This document shows, piece by piece, positions 12,588-21,600 of a stretch of DNA of 25,620 bases. Made by a program: the position numbers and the translations under genes. Under the pieces are notes generated by a model. That model made no database searches and was not told the origin of the DNA. It saw nothing but the letters and a program-made list of their open reading frames with translations. Where the stretch lies: contig WELB01000092.1 in assembly GCA_009602725.1 (NCBI GenBank), positions 56,642 to 82,261 of the forward strand, in the 5' to 3' direction. Source of the stretch: Spirogloea muscicola (taxonomy: Eukaryota > Streptophyta > Zygnematophyceae > Spirogloeales > Spirogloeaceae). The stretch's first letter is position 1. Each line of letters opens with the position of its first letter.

Positions 12588-15500
12588 TCATGTGTATGTC
12601 AATGCTTCACGGAAGCGCTCTGGGGGCCTCATCCGTGGAGGCAAGCCGTGACCATCGTTGGCAATGACAGTCCCCAGCTGGCCACACGCCGCCATCTGAT
12701 CGTCACCGCGACTGTGCCGTATGTACACGAGCACACCGGCATCAGCCAGGAGCTTGTGGAACCGCAGCATCCTGTCATGTGGCGTCGGCCAGAAGGGGCT
12801 GCCGCTGTGTGCATTGAAGCAGATGAGGTTGACCTTGCATGCGATACCCTTGATGAGGTCCAACAGCCTCCATGCATCCTCATCACTGCAGTGGAATGTG
12901 CCAGATCGAGGCAATGCTTAGTAAGTGATCATCAACGTATTGCTACCCACAGCTGCATGAGTCACAAAGCAATAAGGCAATACTTAGTAAGTGATCATCA
13001 ACGTATTGCTACCCACAGCTGCATGAGTCACAAAGCAATACTACTGCGCAGCATAGTCAAGGTTACGGTATACATATAGCTATATACATATAGCTAATGA
13101 CACAGCAAACGCTTCTGTAGCCAAGTGCATATGATGGTCAGCTTTGATGCTGTTGGACACTACGACAGATGCTTAGCATCTATTTGAGTCCTCATCAGAT
13201 AGTAAGGGCCGAAAGAGTCATCGTAGAAGAAACTTAAGGAGCTTTCGGTCTCCACCTGTCATTAACTCCCGCAAGCATCACGTACTCAAAGAGCACCTTG
13301 GCCTGGTGCCGCCGTGGGAACTCCTCACGGAGTGCCCCCATCAGGCACTGAAGGTTGTATTTGCGGTTGATGGGCATAATCCAGCTCCTCACCTGTGCCC
13401 CGAGTTCACACACAAGATCTCTTAGTCAGAACGCTCTTAGTCAAATTCAGACCTCGGTTTGCATCTGATCAGCACAAGACCTGCAATCATGTACATGGAG
13501 ACGACTGACGACGTTTTGTGTAGATGAGCTGCCTTAAGGAAGCATGACTTCATAGGTCTTAAAACTCCAGCTTCAATCTGTGGTACTCAACATTTCGACT
13601 CTGAGTGCTGAGCTATTGGTGGCAATAAACTCACTCACCTCATCAGTAGTGGCATTCAGGCTGACGGCCAGATGGCAGGGCGACGACCGGCAAAATTCTC
13701 GAAGCTGCGGGACCAGGCCGCTGGTCGAGACAGTAATCTTTGCCGGGCTCAGATGGAGACCTCTGAGGTTGACCATGATCTCTGCAGCACGCATGACTGG
13801 CCCCAGGTTGTGCAAGGGCTCGCCCATGCCCTGCACCATGGTTGGTGCAATGCTGTTGCGTCACTTGGCGATTCTTCAATGGTGAGCAGAGGTACTCCAA
13901 CATTGTCACAGTACGGCCTTACATTTTCTGGACTCCCTGTATGAACAGTAGACTGACATTGACCTTGCCCTGCTGTACGTGTCCGTCCGAGCTCTGGGCT
14001 CAGATAAGATCCAGTGCGGAATAGTGCAAGCAATGAAAGCTGATAAATCTGAACCAATCAAGAGGTGCATACCATGAAAACTACATTGGTGACTGAGCCT
14101 CCCTCAAGTGCAACAATGCGACGAGCAGCAACCAGCTGATCCACAATCTCGGCTGCGGTCAGGTTCCTCTTCAAACCCATCCTGTTCAAGGAAAACTGCA
14201 TAGCCCATGAGGGTCATAGTATATATCTGCAATTCTTGGTTTTTGGGTGCTCACTAGAGCAGCAGGGCTGCCCATAAGTAAGGCAGCATTTGGCCAACAA
14301 CCACTTCTTTATCATGTGACAAAGGCCTCTCAAATGCCAAGGGTGGGCAGTGAAGTCTTGAGCTTGCAAGGACACGAGTCACAGGTATTCATCACAATGG
14401 TATATATACCAATGATAACTCACCTTCCCGTGAAGCAGAACTGGCAATTCATTGCGCATCCCACTTGGCTTGACACGCACACAGTTGTCCTCCCATCAGC
14501 AGGTATGATGACTGCCTCCACAACAGCACCCCCTTCTACCTCAAAGAGAAGCTGCATGAAGAGTGGAATAGGGAAAGCCAGAGATGCAGCATTCCTATGT
14601 GGTGTCCACGTGAGCAGCCAGCTTTGTCAAGCGCGTACTGTCAGTTGCAATTGAGTGTCCTTGACAAAGGCCCTCTTACTTGCCTCTTGCTAATGCAAGT
14701 GGTTACTTTCAAGTTCAATACTGCTCCTACATCTTAGTGCAAGATTTACGACTTTAGCCAAGGAGTGACAAACGAGGTGCATTTGGTATGCCTAAATTTG
14801 CAGTAGGCCACTAGAGAAACTCTATCATGTGACCCATTGAGTTGATACTACGAGCAGAGATCTTGCATTGTAGCACCTTTCTTGTACCATCTGCAGCCTT
14901 CCGTATGTCCTTCACAGTCAGGGCGCTAAATAGAACCCTGTCCTGCAGCATGGCTCTGAAGTCTTGACTAACTCCTGGAAAGGTGCCGTGCGGCTGCTTA
15001 TCAGACGTGGCCCCCGCATCATCAGGAAGCTGGCAGGCAGGTCATGGGAGAGGCAGCTGCGACGTGCCTGTATGGCTGGCCCCGGAGATAAACGCTAAGC
15101 CTGACAGACTGAAAATTAGACCTTCAACTTTAGCCCAGCATGACGGAGTCAATGCTGAAGGCGAGATAAACAGTCTTCGTCTCTCTTAGCTAACGTGCCG
15201 GTCATTTCAAGTCCCATGCATCTCAGTAGCAAGCCTGCCTGCTTCGCTACATTTGCAGTGGTTAGGCACTGCTATTCCACCGACGAGCAGTTAGTGAAGC
15301 TGGAGGAGAATGTCTGACGTCTTTGCGCACCTGTCATCTCATCCGGCCCTTGGGCAAGCTTCCCATTGCCATAGAGCCACCGCCACAGCACCATCGCCCG
15401 GCCCTTCGTATGGCCCATGTCCTGCACCCAAGCCTGCCAACCACAAATACCGGGCAAATGCAAGTAACTCATCCTACTCTGAAAACCTCAACTACCTTCG

Positions 15501-16256
15501 TCACCAGCAGGGAAAGCTAATCAATCAAGGATTTAGGGTTTAGGTTTAAGGATTAAGGACTTAGGGTTCAGAAAAGAGCATGTACACGTGGCTTTCGATA
15601 TAGAAAGTGACACTTTACCCCAGATGAGAGCTTCAGGCAGTGAATCAGGGTTTTGAGTTAGGGGTCAGGATCATGCACGGCGGTCCACCTCCATCTCTGG
15701 GTAGGACATGTCTTTCAGCTGCACCCGCCCATTGCTACCTAGAGTTTGACAGCAACATTATTGTCAATAAGTCTTCAAGCTCCTGGCAATATCTGGCTGA
15801 TTACCAAGCTACGTTTAAGCTTAATGCCCTTAGACACCCGCACAGTCATAGCTGCAAGCCTTTGATGGAAAGTCATCAAGCCTGACAGTCCATGGCTCAA
15901 GATATAGGTCTCACGATCTAAATTTCAGGGCCATCCAGGTTTCTGACAACAGCACCTGGGCTCAATCGAGGCACTTCCTGCGCACAGCAGCCCGCATCTG
16001 CTACCTCCGCCGCACGTCTTCCCACAACGTCGTAGTTCGATTGGGTTGTGCAGCAAGTGCGTCGCAGCTCACTTGGGTCGCAGAGGCGCTGACCTCTGAG
16101 CTGCCGCCAAGGTCTGGGAGCCAACTTGGCATCTGCTCGACGGGCACATCTTCGGGAGGCACCGAGCTGCGGCCTTTTGCCAGCCGCAGAGCGCAGCATG
16201 GCGGCAGCCACGGCAGCCATTCGCCCGTAGGCATTGCCGCCGAGCTTTGCCGCCAT
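12588..16256 (-). CDS. RlmN-type radical-SAM rRNA/tRNA (adenine-C2) methyltransferase, probably organellar
   Basis: Nine exons, 5' to 3': 16256-16005, 15718-15689, 15433-15331, 14974-14877, 14551-14424, 14181-14073, 13830-13639, 13392-13256, 12885-12588, giving 448 residues; all introns are GT-AG. RlmN methylates C2 of A2503 in 23S rRNA and A37 in some tRNAs. Visible motifs: a WLYGNGKL block of the N-terminal domain, DGTRK, the radical-SAM cluster CAMNCQFC (Cys193, 197, 200), the TTVC cysteine at 186, [10 protein letters not shown] at 241, [31 protein letters not shown], and ACGQLG with the methyl-carrying Cys417. Both catalytic cysteines are therefore present. Residues 1-84 are rich in Ala and Arg and poor in acidic residues, which fits a plastid or mitochondrial transit peptide. 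The first exon and its donor are inferred from phase and position only; the rest is well supported. Exon 2 is only 30 nt. Confidence 0.9.
12909..13040 (-). repeat. 66-bp tandem duplication in RlmN intron 8
   Basis: Two head-to-tail copies, 12909-12974 and 12975-13040, differ at one base (12916 G, 12982 A). They sit in the 3' part of the intron between RlmN exons 8 and 9, about 23 bases from the acceptor AG, so the branch-point region may be doubled. The near identity indicates a recent event. Confidence 0.95.
13069..13094. repeat. Short AT-rich direct repeat
   Basis: TATACATATAGC occurs at 13069-13080 and 13083-13094 and contains the palindrome TATAGCTATA across the join. It lies in the same intron as the 66-bp duplication and looks like simple sequence. 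Confidence 0.7.
15531..15667 (-). repeat. Interstitial telomere-like repeat (TTTAGGG type) in RlmN intron 2
   Basis: ATTTAGGGTTTAGGTTTAAG starts the tract at 15531 and CTTAGGGTTC continues it to 15569. Weaker AGGGTTTTGAGTTAGGGG units lie at about 15647-15664. The tract is degenerate and lies within the intron between the 30-nt exon and exon 3. Confidence 0.75.
15689..15718 (-). other. 30-nt microexon of the RlmN gene
   Basis: The 10 codons [10 protein letters not shown] fit the LKGM-x-x-x-ELE block that comes just before the WV-x-x-x-G block in RlmN proteins. The exon is bounded by a GTGCAG acceptor and a G|GTGGAC donor, and its length keeps phase 0 on both sides. Confidence 0.75.
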
Positions 16257-16564
16257 GGGCGTCGCGCCAGAGGACCACTCCGAGCTCTCAGACTTAGCTC
16301 GGCGAGCAAGCTGCCCTTGTTCTCGGCATTACAGCACCTCCCACATCCGGAAGCGACAGGCGCCCACAGACCGTATAGCTCGGAGGCGTCCTTCAGCAGG
16401 CGAGCGCCGGCGGTGGCGCAACTGGCCTACATCGCAGCTGCAGCCTGCCTTAAAGGACCTGATGTGGCTCCTGACCAGGGCCTTAGGTCAAAGTTCTCAG
16501 CTAGAACCTAGGAACTGGAGATTACTAAGTGATTATCCCACCGAGAAAGCGTCGGAAAAAGTTG

Positions 16565-17130
16565 CTCTCCCATAGAGGATAGGGGCTGGGAAAGCGCTTC
16601 CCATCCCCTTCTGGATATTCTCAACTCTTTTTCTTGCTTTCTGCACTATCCGGCTCCTTCAGACCTTGTCCATTAGAAGAACGTGCTCGCCCATGGAGAG
16701 AAGTGGCTCTCCCAATGGGGGCAAGGGCTGTGAGAAGCCAGCCCGAAAAGAATTGACAAGGTTCGAAGGGGCCAAACTACGAGCTAAGCAGCGACTGCGG
16801 GGCCTGAAGAGGCTATGGCAGAACGGGGGAGGATGGACCACTTAGTAGTTACGAGTGAGGAGAGTGGCTGGCAAAGCCAGCCCATGCCTTCGGGCTGGCC
16901 TCTCACAGCCCTTGCCCCCATTGGGAGAGCCACTTCTCACAGCCACTAGTCGATCTGGCCGCGCCTTCTCTCTTTTCCTGTTCACAGCCTCGCCCCCCTT
17001 TTTGGCAGTCGACATCTTTGGCTGTCAGAGAGAAGGGCTCGCCCATTGAGGATAGGGGCTGGAAAAGCCAGCCCAGAAAAGAATGAACAAAGGACGAGAA
17101 GGGGCCAGGGGAAGTACGAAGAACAACAAG
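16565..17130. repeat. Cluster of related GGGGCTGG/CCAGCCC repeats
   Basis: Several diverged units recur. GAGGATAGGGGCTGG occurs at about 16575 and 17048. AGCCAGCCC followed by GAAAAGAAT and later AAGGGGCC occurs at 16736-16773 and 17066-17106. Small palindromes are built from GGCTGGC and GCCAGCC (16865-16898). Related sequence in the opposite orientation appears at about 17716-17790 and 17821-17870. The pattern fits a family of short non-autonomous elements nested into one another. No coding capacity is evident. Confidence 0.65.
16698..16938. repeat. Perfect 38-bp inverted repeat with a 165-bp spacer
   Basis: Positions 16698-16735 and 16901-16938 are exact reverse complements (first arm begins GAGAAGTGGCTCTCCCAATG). 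The match continues inward for about another 12 bp with a mismatch or two. A transcript across it could fold into a long hairpin, as expected for a foldback or MITE-like element. Confidence 0.95.
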
Positions 17131-17239
17131 CACAGAAAAGAAACGAAGCAGCTGTCTGTGTCCTCGTTTCCACCCTCCTTCAGAATCTTGCCAATTTAGG
17201 CTACACACGACGTGCAGATGTGTTTCCGGCTGAAATGGG

Positions 17240-17505
17240 CTTGCCAGCTGCATATCTGTCTTTCTTGCGACAACGAGTTTCGGCCTGTTTGCAGCGTGCT
17301 CAGGCTAATGGTTTGCACCAGAAAGCTGGGCGAGCTCTAGTGGTGGCAGAAGGGCTCCATATCTGACATCTAGTATTCAGGCATCGATTAGCGACCTTTA
17401 TATTTGACCCGTGGTTACTGATCGGGTCAATCTGCTGTAGATTATGTATGTCTTTAGATGTGCTTGCCTTTGTACTTGGCCATTTGGCCTTCGTTTGTTT
17501 TACAC
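17240..17505 (+). repeat. Dispersed repeat, right copy (inverted relative to 5632-5898)
   Basis: This is the second copy of the roughly 265-bp repeat, in opposite orientation and about 11.6 kb away. Its + strand frame carries RQRVSACLQRAQANGLHQKAGRAL and ends at 17366. The two copies differ at many single positions, so they are not a recent duplication. They enclose the RAD21 and RlmN genes. Confidence 0.75.
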
Positions 17506-18617
17506 GAAAGTTTTCAATTGGAAGAGCCACTTCGTTTCTATTGTGGGTTGTGGGTTTTAGGTTTAGGGCTCTGCAGATTGCAAGGTCCATGTGAGCTGCT
17601 GCTCCTGTAGCTTGTCCAGACTCTGCCTTGCAAAGCGCCGGGCCATCTCCACTTCTTGCATCCACCGTCGAGGAGCAGCTAGTCTGCTAGAAGTTGCTCA
17701 GCGGCCAAGCACCCCTTCTTTTGGACCTTGTCCATTAATTTTGGGCTGGGCCTTTCCTAGCCCCTACCTTCTGTGGGAGAGCACTTTCGTTTTGCAGAGT
17801 AGATTGCATTTTCGGGTTCTACTTCGTGTCCTTCAGCCTGGTCCATTTCTGTGGGGCTGGCCTTCTTTCTCGTTTCTAGCTTCGTTGAGCCTTCGTCAAT
17901 ATCTATCTACGAAGGTCTGCCCCTGGCTAGGTTGCAGACATTGCTCCTGCAAGAGCCGCTCCTTGCCCTTCGCCTTCTTGTGCCATTTGGGGCCGGCTGT
18001 TGATAGCCACTGCTCGCTTGGTGAACATATTTCTCTCTCCTTTGGGTGAGCTTACTTTCTCCATCGCAATACGCACTCTCTCGTCTGTGCACAAAGGGAC
18101 CCCAGGCGATGTCTGAATAGGAGCTGGCTATTATCTGAGCTGGACGGTCTTGGTCATTGTCCCCTTCTGAATGTGCACATCTTACAGGCAGGCATTTCAC
18201 AATACCTGCCATCTGGAGCCAGCACCCAACCCTTGGGCTTGATTTCAAAGCTGCAGCAGTGCTAGCATCGTGCTTCTCTCTGCCACTGCCACACCGTGAA
18301 GCAGGCTCAGAGCAGAGGCAGTCATGATGCTCCTGTGTGGTGCATTGATGCAATTTGCCAGTGTATATTGACATATGCACAATCACCTTCTCTGACAGTT
18401 TCCAGGTTCACTCTGTTCTGCTGACCAATAATATCTGAGCAGTCTCGTTTTGCTTCTGTTGTGACGCACTTGCCGACCTTCAGGAGCCTTTGTCGTCAGC
18501 CACCTGTCTCTTTTCTGGGCATAACAACCTGACAACTATTCACATGATGGTGTTGGGGCTGTAAAGTGTGGTGTCAATATGTAAAGCAATGGTCATTGGT
18601 AAGTGGAGCAATCGTAG
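17506..18617. other. Intergenic stretch 3' of the GRV2-like gene
   Basis: No gene is recognised. A short TTTAGG-type tract (GGGTTTTAGGTTTAGGG) lies at 17552-17568, and diverged members of the GGGGCTGG family lie at about 17716-17870. The rest up to the GRV2 stop codon at 18618-18620 is unremarkable and should contain that gene's 3' UTR. Confidence 0.5.
17552..17568 (+). repeat. Short interstitial telomere-like tract
   Basis: GGGTTTTAGGTTTAGGG carries about two TTTAGGG-type units, next to the right copy of the dispersed repeat. It is too short to be significant alone, but it is the third such tract in the window. Confidence 0.5.
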
Positions 18618-21600
18618 TCATCTAAGTGGGTGATGCAGTGGGTGAGAAGGTGGGGGAGAGGAAGGAGGCAACTCTTCAAAATCTTCCTTTGGCTGCACAG
18701 ACTTGTCTGCCTTGCCATCCGCGTGGAGGTGAGAAGCTGCCGCAACGGAGGCGTGAGGAGCCGGAAGTGCATATATTGCCGCTGAGGGCTGCATGCTCTC
18801 AATCAGGCCTGCCACGCCTGTGGCAGCCGTTTGGGCACTGGACGGCAGAAAGAGGTCGTGCCGCTGGTCCTTGTATGCTCGCCAGATCTGCAAACTCAAC
18901 AAAGACGTGGCACGACCACAGCACTTAGAATGCATCTGAGATGTACTACACCAACACATTCCTCCAATGTGCGAAGCTTACATCCTAGTCATATTGTCAT
19001 GTCTGGGTTCAATGGGTTGAGCTTACATCCGAGGCTGCCAGGGTCTCCTGCACGCGTGCCGAGTACACGCCCTCGCCAGCCAGTCCCCTCAAGACCTGCA
19101 GGCTAGGCACCTCAGCATACTCGTGAGTATCGTCTTACACAACGAAACTTTTGAAGCAGCTTACGGAGCAAGCTTCACAACCAAAGTAGGAAGATTGTGT
19201 GCCTGACCTCCACGGCAAGTACGCGCCCCACAGATGCCTCAGCTTCGGACCATTTCATCTGAACTGTGAGGCCGTTCCGGACGCCTGCTCGCCAGTCCAG
19301 CAAGCCAAGGAGTACAGGGACAAGGCCAACCCTACATAGAGAAGCACAAACAGGAGACCATGAGCGAGCATCTCGCGTTTAGGTAGAGGAGTTATGGTAG
19401 GGTATAGATGATTGGTGCTTCAAACTCGTGACACCAGGGCATATGTAAAGAAGGCATTGCCTTGTGGAAGGAAAGGCACGCTGAGACAAAAACATGGAAG
19501 ATCAGGAAACGGCAGATGCCTTACTTCAAAGCTTGAGCAACTATGGCATCCCGAGCACGATTTGACGGGCTCACGCAGCGCTTGAGCGCTTCTAGCCCCA
19601 GCACACTGCCGCCAGGCCACCCTATGGCCTTCATGAGCAGTGGAACAACCTGAGAAGGGCACATGACACATGAGGCGTTGCCATCATCAACAGACGCTTC
19701 ATCAGCAGTAACCATGTCCAGCTTTATGAGGTCGTAGAGCAGATCGGAGAAACTGCAGGAGGAAAACTGACCTGTGAGGAGCCAAGCCCAGGCGCAGCCA
19801 TGGCTTCAACGCATGCCGACATAGATGCAAGTTGGTGCAGCACCCGCAGGCAGCTGAGCCGGACTTTCTCTTGCAGGGACAGCCCTTGCTCCTCAAATCC
19901 TGGCTCAGCGACTCCCTCCATGCTATCCTTCGGGCACGGGGCCGTGTTGGGCGTGTTGGCCGTGGCCGTCAAAAGCTTTGGAATGTACCCAAGCTGAGCA
20001 ACATGGTCGCCCAGAACGGGCTGCACGCGGAGGAGTGAGACTAGAGCAGCTGAAAGCATCAACGGGACCTCCATGTCGGCCTTGTCGACCAGCGATGGCG
20101 ACGTCGACGACATGACGCTGATGTATTGGTCCAAGAGGCCCTCCAGGAAGCGCTTGGGATTTCGTAGGGGGTACTTGGGGTCCTTCAGAAAGAGCCGCAC
20201 GTACACGCCTCCTACTTGGGGCTCAATGCCCGTGTGTATACCATCCTTAATCACAAGAAGAACATTTCTCGTCAAAGAAAAGAACATCAATCTGCCCATC
20301 AGGGCTTGCCAAGATAAGATGCTAGAAGTCCAAAACAAGCAGACATAGTCACAGGGAACGTACTCTGTGGATGGAAGCAAACATTGATCCAAGCTCTTGG
20401 AAACTCCACTCAGCCTGGGGCGCCTGAGCCTGCCGTTGGTGCAGGTCATTGGCAATGTCTGCAACCTTGTGTGCCAGCTCTTTGGCCATCTGGGGGGACC
20501 ACACAAGCTCAGGCGTCTCGCTCGTTTCAGCAAGCGCCGCAATCACAGCCTCCCCAGGTCCGTCTCTCACGACTGAAAGAATGCCGTCCGGCAAAAACTT
20601 GGCAAGACCAATGGCAACCCTCGGACCATGCAAGGGCTCGCCCATAAGCTTGCCAAGTAGCGCAGCAGCAAGGACCCTTTGCTGCTGGACAACATCCTCT
20701 GAAGACAACAACCAACAATGCACGAGCTTCAGATACCTGCAGCTCAAAGTGCAGCAGCTGCCAGAGGTTATCATGGTGCTGCAAACAATGTGGAGCTCAC
20801 ACAGGCAGCCATGTCAGTGTCAATCGTCAATGGCTGATACCCATTACCCCAAGCTGCACAAGATGGGCAGCCGCAGCATCTTACTCTGCTCTAAAAGAAC
20901 AAGCTCGAGTATGTACAAGAAGCCGCCATGCTTGGCGGCTGACCACGCCAACTCTGGCGTGCAGGCAAGTGCGTACAGGACCCGCAGAGCTCCAAGCCTG
21001 CTAACAACAGCATGTGTCTTGTCAAGAGCAAACTGCTCAAAAGGATGAAGCTATGCGACTGCCATCTCATGACTGGCTACAGCAACTCAAGATAGAAGAT
21101 AAATAGTCTAGAGAAGTTGCAGGGACACTTTTGTCCCCAACAAGAAACAGGCACCCACTACAATCTGTGGGAAAGAAGCACCGAGAACATCTGCATAAGC
21201 TCAACTCAGTACGGCCAGCGTCCAAGAGGTTGACAGCCCAAGGACTCAGGATATATAGGCACGTACCTACAGGAAGGTACCGTATGAATCAAATGCAACA
21301 GTAGGAGAAGGTTGTCAACCTTAGTCACTATGGCTGCTACGCAGGCCTGGTGATTGGTCAACTGAGCCAGGACTGCAAGCGCAAGAACCGGAAGGTCGTC
21401 GATGGACAAGCTGGGGCCTTGTAAGCAGCAGAAGAGAGGTGCCACCATCTCCACGTCCGCAACAGTGGCTGCCAGGCTGGGGTTTGTAGCCAGCAGATTC
21501 TGGCACGAGCGATGATGTATAACCTTCGTGAGCAAGGTTTCTGAAGATGGAAGGTGCTTAATTCTGCCCAAAAACTCAAGATCTGCAGAGGTGATGCTAG

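Noticed and set aside
12564-13079. 171-aa + strand open frame in the RlmN 3' region with a repeated peptide ([19 protein letters not shown])
   Set aside because: It is the antisense shadow of RlmN exon 9, and the repeated peptide is just the translated 66-bp intron duplication.
19741-19748. AGATCGGA inside a GRV2 intron, resembling the start of the Illumina adapter
   Set aside because: Only 8 bases match before it diverges and the flanks are a normal intron, so this is chance.
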